Positions 13,624-25,525 are shown, numbered from the stretch's first letter. The stretch is DNA of 64,000 bases from Silurus meridionalis (GCF_014805685.1 NC_060911.1:6964712-7028711), one strand, 5' to 3'. Translations and numbers: made by a program. Notes: generated by a model not told the origin, from the sequence alone.

Positions 13624-14487
13624 GAACCCGGTTATGTCGATGTCCTAGGGGTTGCCAAAAAGCATCGAGATAACCGATGTGTGAGATAAATGAAAATCAA
13701 TACGGCGGCAATATATTAACGTGCTTGAAATTTCTTTATGTACATGATGTGCGTTAATAAATGAAAATGTGCATGCACGTGTTTTTGGAGGGTTTTTTAC
13801 ACAACAGTGTTGCCGCGATTTGTTTGATGAAGGCATGCTATAAAAATGTACATACAGTACATGTTTGTTAACTGTCAGGAATCTTTCTCGGCCGCTTTCT
13901 CTGAAGCTCCCGGCTTCAATCGCGCACATATGGTGCTCGTTTATCATCATCACCAGCTCCTATTTAAACTTCCACACTCTCACCGTCCGTTATTGTTGGT
14001 ATATGTTGGTTCACGGCGGTCGTTATTATCGCTCATGCATATCCCGGTTCGTGCCTTCCCACCGGCACTCTCTCAACGGCTGCGCTTTTCTTCCCAAAGC
14101 GCATCGTGGATTCCCCCGATCCTGCCGTTGTTTATTTCTATGCTTTTGCTGCTCATCCCACGTTTCGCGCTGCGCTCCTACCAAGCGCGGCTTTCGCCTC
14201 CCGTTCATCGCATAACATTTAACAGCAAAAGGCATATGTGCACTAACTAACAGCAGAGATTCACCAGTATACCATACAACACCTGTAGCATCTGTAAGGC
14301 TTGATTTTTCCGCCACTTTCGCGAGTTCTTCTGCGGCTGCACAGTGCCGATCGACATAACTGACGTTAAATGGCATAACCGATTAAAAAATGCTTAAACA
14401 AAGCGAGAATTTGGCAGTTCCACTTCAAAAACGTCGACTTAATAGGGTTGTCGAGTTAACCGAGGTCGAGATAAGTGGGTTCCACTG
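13619..14487. mobile_element. Tigger/pogo-like (Tc1-mariner superfamily) deletion derivative
   Basis: The left end reads (T)AGTGGAACCCGGTTATGTCG and the right end is the reverse complement of CAGTGGAACCCACTTATCTC. Both abut TA, the expected target. The element is about 870 bp. Its inside is GC-richer than the surroundings and has no intact transposase; the 116-codon minus-strand frame at 14026-14376 resembles nothing I know. TA runs lie on both sides. Confidence 0.65.

Positions 14488-14543
<56 letters not shown>
14488..14543. repeat. (TA)n microsatellite, right flank of the Tigger-like insertion
   Basis: A nearly pure TA run of about 50 bp following the right terminus. Confidence 0.9.
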
Positions 14544-14546
<3 letters not shown>

Positions 14547-15204
14547 TGTCAAAATCTGTACATATATACAAAATCTGGCTGTCAAAATTTAAATTATTTT
14601 AAACGGCACGAAATTTTTTCCTTTCTTTACTTAGATATAAAATAAATAAATTAACTCCAGATAAAAATATTTTTAATCAGTAAACTTTTGTTTTATTTCT
14701 GAGTCTCAAATCAAACACCAAAATCCGCCATGATTCTCACAATTTACCCTCTGGGTGGCGTTTTGTGGGTTTTTCCCTCATAATGGCGACACAAACTTAA
14801 ATTACTGTCTTTATTGATCGTACAGATAAAAACAATACATCATTTAAATCTGTAATGTCTAATGTTTTATGTTTAATGTTCTATAATTTTATATATATAA
14901 AAGCTTCCTTACTTGACTTGAAGAGGTGCATTTTCTCCGGTATCACCTCATTAACTGTCCGTGTGGAAACATAGCAAAGGCTCCAATAAGCAAACACTTG
15001 TTTGCCTCTCCTGTGTTGGTGTAATGGTGATCGTGTATAGTGATGAAGCAAAAACGTTCAAAAAAGTATTGACTTAGTTTTGCATATATAGGGAAAGATT
15101 CTGCCAAAAACCTATCACCCTCACTTTTTCTGAGGCTGTGAAACAGCCAGTATTCACAGCCTTTGTTTACAGTCAACTACCTCTTTGCTTACCAGACACT
15201 ACTT

Positions 15205-15955
15205 TCCACACAGCTTACCCAGTGTGGGGACAAGCCAGATTCGAACCAGCAACCTCTGAGCCAGCCTTAAAAGTACCAGCCTTAACCCACTAAACCATCA
15301 AAAAAACACAGGATGGGAAGCTTGATTAGAGCAGGTCTATCATTCTTTTCAAACCATCAACACAAGAATTTAACAGTAAAGAAAGATGTAGGAAGCAAAT
15401 ACACATGTAAGTAGCACAAGTTGAACCGACATTGTAAATAACAGGAAGAAAGCAGGAGTCGAACCATGATCCCCACCACCGGCGAGATACCAACCTTAAC
15501 CCACTGAACCAGTGGTGAGGACAAGCTAGGAAGCTTATTTAGAGCAGGTCTATCTTTCTTTTCAACCCATTAAAAAAATATATATATATATCGCTAAAGA
15601 AAGATGTAGGAAGTGAATCCTGATCGTGACTGGCAGGCAGACAGCAGGATTCGAACCCTGAACCCCACCAAACGAATCAGAAACCTGATTTAACCCACTA
15701 AACCATCAGGGAATACAGGCCGGAAGGTTGTTTAGAGCAGGTCTATCTACCTTTAAACCATCAACACAAGAATATAAAGCTAAAGAAAGATTTAGGAAGC
15801 AGGAACATAACCTACATCGCAACTAGCAGGATTCAAACCCTGATCCTCACCATCAGCGAGGCACCAGCCTTAACCCACTGAACCATGGAAGAGATCGGAC
15901 TGAGACGCATGTTTAGATGAGGCACAAGCCATAAACCACTGAGCGACCACTGCTG
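15205..15955 (-). repeat. Tandem units of about 200 bp with tRNA-like (SINE-head-like) segments
   Basis: The motif AGAGCAGGTCTATC recurs near 15330, 15542 and 15735, a spacing of about 193-213 bp. Each unit read on the minus strand holds an A-box-like TGGTTCAGTGGG and a B-box-like GGTTCGAATCC (for example at about 15649 and 15830-15887). This suggests an amplified tRNA-derived SINE fragment. No unit looks like an intact tRNA gene. Confidence 0.55.
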
Positions 15956-18900
15956 AAAAGCATGTGTACTTTTTGGAGGGTTCATACTTTGTTTCATGGC
16001 AGCGCAGTAAGAAAGAAGGCATGTAGGACTGGCTTTGAAACCTTATCACCAGCGTGGACTATATTAAGGACCATGTTCAGGCACAAGCCTTAACCCACTG
16101 AGCTATTTTAAAACATGAGTATCTGTACTTCTACTTAAGTAAAGGATGTGTGTACTTTTGCCACCTCTGCTTCTGTCTTGCTTATTGTTAGCTTCGTGGG
16201 CTAACTTATGTCTGTGGTGCGTGATAACCAGGAAAAGGTATTCCAGTGGAAGTTTGAAAAAGCTGTGCAATGACAAGAAATGGGTTAATAGGCTGAAAAC
16301 TAGCAATGGAAAGAAAAAATATTGATCATGTTATCAAATAGATTAACGAGTAACGAGCCTGGTTTGAAAATGTAAGAAGTAGAAAGTACTACTAAAAATG
16401 TAATAAAGTAAAAAAGATAAATAAATAGTGAAGTAAAGTACTAATACCAGAAAAATCTACTTAAGCACAGTAACAAAGTATTTGTACTTCGTTCATTTGC
16501 ATCTCTGACCCTGACCAGTAGCAGTAGAATGTTCTTAAAGAAGTAAAGATAAATTTTACTTATTATTTTGCAGTCCCAATTTATACCACTAGTTTGAAAC
16601 CAAAGAAAAAATAAAAATTTTACTCCTTCTATTCATATTAGTATTTGTATTTTTTAGGAAGACATCTGTTTTATAATTTATTTTTTTTTATTCATTATAT
16701 ATTCTATCCATAATGTATTTAAATTTTGGTTTTAAACCAATATAATACTATAGAATCTAGCACAGAACCAATATAAATCCTAATCTCATTGCTGTATATC
16801 ATGTTTACAGCATATGAATGGACAGAAAATGTGTAGATAATTATGATTTATTGTTTTCATTCTCTCACTATTCAAGTAACTAATATTTATTTGCTAGGCA
16901 ACAGGTTTATGTTTCATAAATTACACTGTGGAGAAAACATGGTTCATTTGGTTTTCAAATGCAGTACCAAGCACCAAAAGGTCGAAGTAATGATTCACTG
17001 TGGGTTCTGTTGCAGAAATAATTCTTTAAACATTAGTTAAAAGATTTATTGCAAAAGGATATGACAGTAAAAGGAAAGTAATTTTTTTAGCTGTACTTTT
17101 TCTTTTTAGAGAAAACTCTGACTTTCTGATGCAAGGTTCAAATTAATTTTGTCAATCTAGCATGTTTATTTCTCAAGTAACAAATAACTCTCCATGTGTA
17201 AAAACAGGGGTCAACAGAAAATTATTAATTCCAGTAAATCACAGCTTTGAATCATAACCAAGAGAGCAAAACTGCTCTCAGGGTGTGAGGGATGGTGTTC
17301 ATTTCTTTTTCCTATCAATCAAAGTGACAGTAACCAATCAAAGGTGTCAGTGAACTCGTGTATTCTCACTTTCCTCTTGGTGTTTTATGTTGTTGTAAAG
17401 CAGCAACAGCAGCAGTCTGACTAGTATCTCAAAAGGTTTTGGCAAGGAGTCTCCAGTGTCAGTACTTTGTAACGGTCAAATGTAAAAGGTGTGACTTTAA
17501 GTTTTTGATGTTTACTTGATCAGAATTTTTTTTTTTCGTTCTGAGAGGAAAATTAATGTTGGTAAATAAACAGCTATATAAACAGCTATATAAGAGTGAA
17601 AATTCTTTCCGGTTGTTCCATAACATTAACATATAATAAACTATAAACCGATTAAAAATACTTGTTCTATTAATTAATTCTATACAATTACATTTGTTGA
17701 CAAAAATTGGTGTGGCATAAGCAGAATAAAATGTATTGGGTTTGTTACTGGAACAAAATCGCTTCAGATCATCCAGATCATTGTCAATGATTCTGATTCT
17801 GTAACAGTATGCACCATTATGATTTATCCCTACCTTTTTTTACTTTAATCCTGGCTATATTTTTTTTTTTCCTTTTGCAAGCCCCTAATAAACACAATAT
17901 AAAGTGGAAGTGAAATGACCCATAACAGCTAAAAGTATCCAACTCTTTCATAATTTCAAGATTGCCAAAGATGTTTTACATAAGAGATAACACTTGTGAC
18001 GTAAAATTACAGAAAAATCAGCCCAACCTGAAATGTTTTCTTTTTTTACTTCAATTAAAAGAAAGATAAATGCTGATATCGGTTATCTGATATATCCCTA
18101 ATTCACATAGACCACAGTTTAGTGCTGCATCTCTGAGTATATAGCATAATGGGCCACATGTTAGATAAGGTAGATATAAAATGAGGTCTCGCCAGGGACT
18201 ATTAGTGGTGGTGGTGAGCATGGTCCAGATTAATTTGACTATAGGTCTAAAATTGTGGTACAAGCACTTTCACAAAGGAATCATTTGACCTAATGAACAA
18301 ATATCAGAACTGTGACAAGCACTTACTGAGGTCCATTAGGGCATGATTCATGCTGCCCCATGCTTGGTGATGTAACAGCAGATAAGTTGGGCTGGGTTGA
18401 ACAAGCTGGGCTAGATTGAAAACTTAAAATTATGATTTATAGCAAATTATTGCAATCAAATCTAAGAGAGAATGAACGCAAACAATGTGTCTATGATGTA
18501 CAGAACTGATTTGAATGTATGGCTTATTGCAAAATGATAAAAGTGGATTAAAGAAAGAATAATAACATTCATAAGAAAAGCATGTGCACTATGGGGATTT
18601 AGTTTTTTATGCAAATAACAATTTCCCCTTTTCCAAAAGCCATTTTTAGCTAGTGTATATGGGCTTCTTTAAATTTAGTGCTATACTACAGTTACACATC
18701 TAAAGCGGCTCAAACATAAGTTCTAGATTGTACAGTTTCAGAGTTTAAATGAGTGTTGGGTACACAACGTCAATTGAGATTGGAGAGTTTATATTGTTTG
18801 AGGCTACTTCATTGTTAAAATCTATGGTTATGACTTGTTTATATGTCTGCTGCCCCAATATAAATGTCCAATGCTTTAAAACTGGGCCTGAAACGTAATA

Positions 18901-19076
18901 AAAAGTTTCATGAGCTATAGTGATCAGGCCTTTGGATCTTCATGACTCTGTTAAATCCATCAGCTAATACAGATCACTGTATAAGACACACAAATACAAC
19001 ATAGATTTTTTCATAGATGCTCATGGGCTGGCAATGCACCTCACACTGTATATATATTGATCAAAAAAACATCTGG

Positions 19077-19079
<3 letters not shown>

Positions 19080-19123
<44 letters not shown>
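19080..19123. repeat. (CA)n microsatellite
   Basis: A pure CA run of about 44 bp. Confidence 0.95.
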
Positions 19124-19126
<3 letters not shown>

Positions 19127-19611
19127 ATCCCAGTTGAAGCCTATAATATCTTTTTTTTTCGGTTTTCAAGGGAACCGAAGAGCAGATCATTAGAGCCGAC
19201 TCGGTTGAGGTTTCTCGCTGTCACTCTCCCGCTGCCAGCCTGACATGGAGCAGCGGCACCTGAGTGATCGTTCCCACCGTGTGAGACAGTAATAATGGTT
19301 ATTAGAGCTCTAATATCGTCCGCTTTGTCTCATGCGTTGCCGCTTCGACTTAATGTGGAAACAGAACACAGTAGGATGGAGTCAGACAGTCAGGGTCTGT
19401 GAGTCTTGCCTTTCTGTTTTTGCAATTCATTATACAATAAAATATACGATGAAAATACTGTTCTCTCAAGCCATGGCTTGTTTAAAAACTATATACACAT
19501 ATACACTATACACGATAAATACAAAATGGGGTTTGATGAATATATGCTTTGTGCACATGGTAACATAGACAGCAATATCTAATTGCTTTAGGGTCCTTAG
19601 TTTTGTTACTG

Positions 19612-19721
19612 CAGGGATGTCCAAACTTTTCCGCTTGACTATCAGGTGTGGCCCTTGATTGTTTGGAATGAAAGCCTGCACCCACACGGGCGCTTTGTAG
19701 AAACGATTGCACACCCCTGTT
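19612..19721. mobile_element. Small hAT-type MITE (probable)
   Basis: The segment of about 110 bp begins GCAGGGATGTCCAAACTTTT and ends CACACCCCTG, short imperfect inverted termini. The inside (GTGTGGCCC, GAAAGCCTGCACCCAC) resembles a common fish MITE. No target duplication is evident. Confidence 0.5.
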
Positions 19722-21526
19722 TTAAGGTGAACTAAAACACTGTGAAAGTGTGTATGCATGGTAACCTGCAATGGACTGGTATCCCATCTGGAATTAATTT
19801 TTTAAGCATAAACCTGAGATATACTGCTAATTTGTGTCTTTACAAAATTAATGGATGCATAATTATATGTCAAAATACCTAAGGCATTACAGCATGACTG
19901 CCAGTTAGCTATGACTTATATTTAAATAATCTCAGAGATGTGATTTGATGTAAAATGGGAGTTTTGTGTGTGTTTGTGTGTGTGAGAGACAGAAAAGCTT
20001 GAAAGAGAAAAACCTTAATAGGCATGGAAGGAGTGCATGGATCCTTATACGTTTAACTTTGAGCTTAACTTTGTCACAAGCACTGACACTAAATCAAATT
20101 TGATCGGTAAGGCACATCTGGCCAGAGAAGAAGAGCTTTTAATCCTATAAAACTACATATCATGCTTTAGAAAATCTCCAATGCCCTTCTCAAGGTGCTG
20201 CATGATGTGAGGGTGCCGAGGGTATTGGAGCATCCCCTACATTCAGGATGGTGTAAATGCAACTGGCAAATAGGCTAATAATATTCTGTAGTCATTCCGG
20301 CTTCACAAAAAGTTAATCAACGGCGGACAGAGAAAACTTTAGATTTATTTCAGGATCGTGAAATGATCGTGATTTAGCTTGGGTTCTTTTCTTTTCTTTT
20401 GTTTTCTGCTTTCTTTTCTTTTTATCTGCTAATCTCTAAAATGAACATACCAACCAAAGTGTAGTAATTTACAGTTACTTGCAAAAGTATCCTCCCCCAC
20501 CCGATATTTAATTCTACACAATCATGTAACAACAACAAATATTAACTAAAACAACAAAAAACTAGAAAATAAATAAACACAGCTTGTGTTTAGTTTTATT
20601 AGCATATACTGTGTTGAGGTTGAAAATATTTTTAATTATAGGATTAGTCAAAATGGACTTAACTGTGTATTAATTTAGGTTTTTAGATAATGATTTTTTT
20701 ATTAATTGTATGTAAAGTTGCACATTTAATATGTAATTAAAAAAATACAAAGTATTTCATTTGAAACTATACAATAAATCACACTACAGCATGAAATATA
20801 TTTTCATATATACTACAATACAATACTAAAAATTTAACTGCTTGATTGTTTTTATTATTGTTGATTTTAAAGTGATTGTAATTACTTTAGTTTGTGCTGT
20901 GTGTTTGTGATTGTTGTTATTATTATTATTGTTATTATTATTATTATCAGTATGTATTATATATGTATTTTAAATACGTATTTCAAATATAAAATAGGAT
21001 TGTGTAATAATTGTTTTTGATAGGGTTGATGAAAAAGGCTTCATATTTTGTATCAAAATTCTTTTGTATTTTTGTAGATTTAAAATACTGTAAACATCTA
21101 CATGATGACATCATATAAATATGGCCTTTGATTTGTGCCTACTCAGTAATTTGCCCAGACTTGTTTAGTTAAGAACAAAGAATTGATCCATATGGAAGAA
21201 GGTGGTGAAGGAAGAATCATGCAGCCTGCCAGCTTTCAAATAGTCCACTGTCCAATGATTGATAAATAAATATTTGATTGCTGAATATTGAAGTAGCTGT
21301 TTAGTAGGATCATAATTTTGCATACCATTGCATGAATGACTGTCTGACACATAATATACAGTATTATTATATTTATGATTAACAATCAAATGATTAATTA
21401 GTTCTAAACTAATTTCTATTAAATACAGGTGCCATCAGTTGTCTTCTTATGAATGACTTGTTTGTTATTGAGTCAGTGTTACTGAGACAAAGTAGCCCTT
21501 CGTTACCAAACCCCAAGTAACTAAAT

Positions 21527-24500
21527 TAGGGTTAGGGTTATATTGATAATGTTATGGTTTGAGTTAGGGGATAAGCTTTAGGTTTATTGTTAGGTGTTAT
21601 ATAGGTATAGATGTTGGTGTGATTGTTGTTAATGTTAAAGTTGTTGTAGTTGTTTTAGTTGAGTTTATGGTGTTCATGTTATGGTTAGAGTTATGGGGTT
21701 AGCTTTAGGTTTGGGGTTAGGGATGATATTGGTGTGATTGTTGTTAAAGATTTTGTAGTTATTATAGTTGTAGATGGGTTAGGTTTATGGTGTTAATGTA
21801 ATGCTTGAGGGGTTAGCTTTAGACTTGAGGTTAGAGGATTAGGGATAAAGGTTGGTTTAATTTGGTTAAAGTTAAATATGTAGTTGGGTTAGGTTTAGGG
21901 TGTTAATGTTATGGTAAGGGTTAGGGTTGTGGTTAGGGGTTAGGCATAGATGTAGTTGTGATTGTTGTTGAAGTTAAAGATGTTGTAGATGGTATGGGGT
22001 TAGGTTTAGGGTGTTAATGTTATGGTAAGGGTTAGGGTTGTGGTTAGGGGTAAGGGTTAGATATTGGTGTGATTGTTGTTAAAGTTAAAGATGTTGTAGT
22101 TGGGTTAGGGTTAGGATGTTAATGTTATGGTAAGTGTTAGTGTTTAGGATTGTTTTAGGGTGTAAAGGATAGATATTGGTGTGACTGTTGTTAATGTTAA
22201 ATATGTTGTAGTTGGGGTCGGGTTAGGTTGTTAATGTTATGGTAAGGGTTAGTGTTCAGGATTGTTTTAGGGTGTAAAGGATAGATATTGGTGTGACTGT
22301 TGTTAATGTTAAAGATATTGTAGTTGGGTTAAGGTTAGGTGTTAATGTTATGGTAAGGGTTAGGGTTTAGGATTGTTTTAGGGTGTAAAGGATAGATATT
22401 GGTGTGACTGTTGTTAATGTTAAAGATGTTGTAGTTGGGTTAAGGTTAGGTGTTAATGTTATGGTAAGGGTTAGGGTTTAGGATTGTTTTAGGGTGTAAA
22501 GGATAGATATTGGTGTGACTGTTGTTAATGTTAAATATGTTGTAGTTGGGGTCGGGTTAGGTTGTTAATGTTATGGTAAGGGTTAGGGTTTAGGATTGTT
22601 TTTAGGGTGTAAAGGATAGATATTGGTGTGACTGCTGTTAATGTTAAAGATGTTGTAGTTGGGTTAAGGTTAGGGTGTTAACGTTATGGTAAGGGTTAGT
22701 GGTTAGGATTGTGTTTAGGGTGTAAAGGATAGATATTGGTGTGACTGTTGTTAATGTTAAAGATATTGTAGTTGGGTTAAGGTTAGGGTGTTAATGTTAT
22801 GGTAAGGGTTAGGGTTTAGGATTGTTTTTAGGGTGTAAAGGATAGATATTGGTGTGACTGCTGTTAATGTTAAAGATGTTGTAGTTGGGTTAAGGTTAGG
22901 GTGTTAATGTTATGGTAAGGGTTAGGGTTTAGGATTGTTTTAGGGTGTAAAGGATAGATATTGGTGTGACTGTTGTTAATGTTAAAGATGTTGTAGTTGG
23001 GTTAAGGTTAGGGTGTTAATGTTATGGTAAGGGTTAGGGTTTAGGATTGTTTTTAGGGTGTAAAGGATAGATATTGGTGTGACTGCTGTTAATGTTAAAG
23101 ATGTTGTAGTTGGGTTAAGGTTAGGGTGTTAACGTTATGGTAAGGGTTAGTGGTTAGGATTGTTTTAGGGTGTAAAGGATAGATATTGGTGTGACTGTTG
23201 TTAATGTTAAAGATATTGTAGTTGGGTTAAGGTTAGGGTGTTAATGTTATGGTAAGGGTTAGGGTTTAGGATTGTTTTTAGGGTGTAAAGGATAGATATT
23301 GGTGTGACTGCTGTTAATGTTAAAGATGTTGTAGTTGGGTTAAGGTTAGGGTGTTAACGTTATGGTAAGGGTTAGTGGTTAGGATTGTTTTAGGGTGTAA
23401 AGGATAGATATTGGTGTGACTGTTGTTAATGTTAAAGATGTTGTAGTTGGGTTAAGGTTAGGTGTTAACGTTATGGTAAGGGTTAGGGTTTAGGATTGTT
23501 TTTAGGGTGTAAAGGATAGATATTGGTGTGACTGCTGTTAATGTTAAAGATGTTGTAGTTGGGTTAAGGTTAGGTGTTAATGTTATGGTAAGGGTTAGGG
23601 TTTAGGATTGTTTTAGGGTGTAAAGGATAGATATTGGTGTGACTGTTGTTAATGTTAAAGATGTTGTAGTTGGGTTAAGGTTAGGGTGTTAATGTTATGG
23701 TAAGGGTTAGGGTTTAGGATTGTTTTTAGGGTGTAAAGGATAGATATTGGTGTGACTGTTGTTAATGTTAAAGATATTGTAGTTGGGTTAAGGTTAGGGT
23801 GTTAATGTTATGGTAAGGGTTAGGGTTTAGGATTGTTTTTAGGGTGTAAAGGATAGATATTGGTGTGACTGCTGTTAATGTTAAAGATGTTGTAGTTGGG
23901 TTAAGGTTAGGTGTTAATGTTATGGTAAGGGTTAGGGTTTAGGATTGTTTTAGGGTGTAAAGGATAGATATTGGTGTGACTGTTGTTAATGTTAAAGATG
24001 TTGTAGTTGGGTTAAGGTTAGGGTGTTAATGTTATGGTAAGGGTTAGGGTTTAGGATTGTTTTTAGGGTGTAAAGGATAGATATTGGTGTGACTGCTGTT
24101 AATGTTAAAGATGTTGTAGTTGGGTTAAGGTTAGGGTGTTAACGTTATGGTAAGGGTTAGTGGTTAGGATTGTTTTAGGGTGTAAAGGATAGATATTGGT
24201 GTGACTGTTGTTAATGTTAAAGATATTGTAGTTGGGTTAAGGTTAGGGTGTTAATGTTATGGTAAGGGTTAGGGTTTAGGATTGTTTTTAGGGTGTAAAG
24301 GATAGATATTGGTGTGACTGCTGTTAATGTTAAAGATGTTGTAGTTGGGTTAAGGTTAGGTGTTAACGTTATGGTAAGGGTTAGTGGTTAGGATTGTTTT
24401 AGGGTGTAAAGGATAGATATTGGTGTGACTGTTGTTAATGTTAAAGATGTTGTAGTTGGGTTAAGGTTAGGGTGTTAACGTTATGGTAAGGGTTAGTGGT

Positions 24501-24575
24501 TAGGATTGTGTTTAGGGTGTAAAGGATAGATATTGGTGTGACTGTTGGTAATGTTAAAGCTGTTGTTATTATAGT
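21527..24575. repeat. C-poor TTAGGG-rich minisatellite, about 112-bp unit with a two-unit higher-order pattern
   Basis: From about 22.05 kb the unit repeats every 111-113 bp for about 22 copies; the anchor TGTAAAGGATAGATATTGG occurs near 22161, 22273, 22384, 22495 and 22608, then onward to 24518. Units commonly alternate between GACTGCTG and GACTGTTG, with linked AACG/AATG and GTGGTT/GGGTTT variants, so the array seems to have grown by multi-unit copying. The left part (21.53-22.05 kb) is a diverged version. The + strand has only about two C per unit and several GGGTTAGGG-like runs. It ends about 70 bp before the mpdz promoter. Confidence 0.9.
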
Positions 24576-24639
24576 TGTGGTTGGTGTTATTGTATTTTTT
24601 TTCCGTTTTCCTTATTGTGATTTTTAGTGGGCACGCGGG

Positions 24640-24760
24640 TTTTGTTGCTATGGTATCCAGCGCGCGCTTCAGCGTGATTGGGGCGGGGCCTTTGGCGCCG
24701 TTGACTGACCGTCTCTCCATCGCCCATCTTTAAACCGATCCCGTTAACCGGAGAGCCGCG
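24640..24760 (+). promoter_or_regulatory. mpdz: mpdz CpG-rich core promoter (inferred)
   Basis: An abrupt CpG-rich segment follows the minisatellite. It contains an inverted CCAAT (ATTGG, 24677-24681) fused to a GC box (GGGGCGGGGC, 24680-24689), a pairing typical of TATA-less housekeeping promoters. Transcription probably starts shortly downstream, at about 24700-24760. The evidence is position, composition and the strong splice donor at 24832. Confidence 0.6.
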
Positions 24761-24831
24761 TCTCTGTGTCCGTCCCGTCCCGTGCTGCTGCTGCTGCTGC
24801 TATAAAGTATTAGAACGGATTCAACTCTCGG
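24720..24831 (+). other. mpdz: mpdz exon 1, 5' untranslated (3' edge defined, 5' edge approximate)
   Basis: A consensus donor, GG|GTAAGT, closes the exon at 24831 inside the CpG-rich block. The exon includes a (CTG)5-6 run at about 24784-24800. No start codon is needed here because exon 2 carries the ATG. The true transcription start is not visible. Confidence 0.55.
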
Positions 24832-25063
24832 GTAAGTGGCGCTTCTGTTTCTGGTGTAAAGTTCAGGAAGGTGTTTCCTCCGACGTGCGGCGAGTTTGTT
24901 CGGACACTTTTGTTGCACAGCCCTGTTTCGGTGTATAACAATGTAGCCGCGGCTAACGCTAACTCCACCGGGGGCCCGTCTCTGTACAGATCAGACTAGA
25001 TAACACAAACGCTCCGTCTTTTTCACTACTGCATCACTTTTATTTACACTTTCCTGCTTCGTC

Positions 25064-25068
<5 letters not shown>

Positions 25069-25105
<37 letters not shown>

Positions 25106-25109
25106 ACAC
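25069..25109. repeat. mpdz: (CA)n microsatellite
   Basis: A nearly pure CA run of about 41 bp in mpdz intron 1. Confidence 0.95.
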
Positions 25110-25450
25110 GTTGTTGTGGTTGAAAGTGTCGCAGATCATGGACCTGTTGCTTCACCGGTCCGAGCAGCTGAAAAGCGGATTGAGCTGCCGAGCAACGGCC
25201 TTTACAGCCTTCAGAGAAGCAGCACAGTGATCCTGGTGTTTCAGTTATTACCTAATAATAATAATATATTTACACTAAATATTTATATTTACTCAATAAA
25301 CCAATCTAATACAAGAACAGGTCGCTATTACAGGTCACTATAATACACTGGTATATAACTAACTGTAGAATGAATCATAGTTTATAGCACAATATTAGTA
25401 AATTATTATACTTACAGTACATTATAAACAGAATATATACTTCATATTAC

Positions 25451-25452
<2 letters not shown>

Positions 25453-25503
<51 letters not shown>

Positions 25504-25525
25504 CACACACACACACACACACACA
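25453..25525. repeat. mpdz: (TA)n followed by (CA)n
   Basis: A TA run of about 45 bp, then a CA run of about 23 bp, in intron 1. Confidence 0.9.

Larger units (their letters stand above)
13073..16169. mobile_element. Inner hAT-like element, same family, opposite orientation
   Basis: It begins CAGAGGTGGGAAG and ends CCACCTCTG, flanked by CTCCTGTC (13065-13072) and CTTCTGTC (16170-16177), again an 8-bp duplication with one mismatch. Its left end (GTACAAATACTTCGTTAC...) is homologous to the outer right end. Its right end (GTGTGTACTTTTGCC) is the reverse complement of the outer left end. At about 3.1 kb it carries a Tigger-like insertion and tandem tRNA-like units. Confidence 0.7.
12844..16507. 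mobile_element. Outer hAT-like element, interrupted by an inverted copy of its own family
   Basis: The left terminus is CAGAGATGGCAAAAG and the right terminus is ...CATCTCTG. They are flanked by GCCCTGAC (12836-12843) and ACCCTGAC (16508-16515), an 8-bp target duplication with one mismatch, typical of hAT transposons. Only about 570 bp belong to this element (12844-13072 and 16170-16507). The rest is a second insertion whose left end matches this element's right end, and the reverse. No transposase is seen, so it is non-autonomous. Confidence 0.7.
16508..21525. other. Non-coding stretch, no gene seen
   Basis: AT-rich DNA without recognisable coding sequence. It includes a (CA)n run, a small MITE-like element at 19.61 kb and a Tc1-end-like scrap near 20.48 kb (TTGCAAAAGTATCC). 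A GC-balanced segment at about 19.16-19.35 kb stands out from its surroundings and may be constrained or may be an old repeat. Confidence 0.6.

Noticed and set aside
14026..14376. 116-codon minus-strand frame inside the Tigger-like element
   Set aside because: No recognisable domain, lies within a deletion derivative, overlapped by equally long frames on the other strand.
15640..15720. A tRNA gene on the minus strand
   Set aside because: A-box-like and B-box-like motifs are present, but I could not fold a full cloverleaf with an acceptor stem; repeated units suggest SINE fragments.
21527..24575. True telomere or interstitial telomeric (TTAGGG)n array
   Set aside because: TTAGGG-like motifs are interspersed in a complex 112-bp unit, so this is a minisatellite and not a telomere tract.
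21527..24575. CRISPR-like array
   Set aside because: Units are adjacent and wholly repetitive, with no unique spacers, and the DNA is vertebrate.
24799..24808. TATA-box-like CTATAAAGTA
   Set aside because: It lies only about 25 bp before the exon 1 donor, too close to direct a useful exon; the CCAAT/GC-box pair upstream is a better promoter.
25138..25230. 30-codon ORF in the CpG-rich start of intron 1
   Set aside because: Downstream of the exon 1 donor, no splice sites join it to mpdz, no homology.
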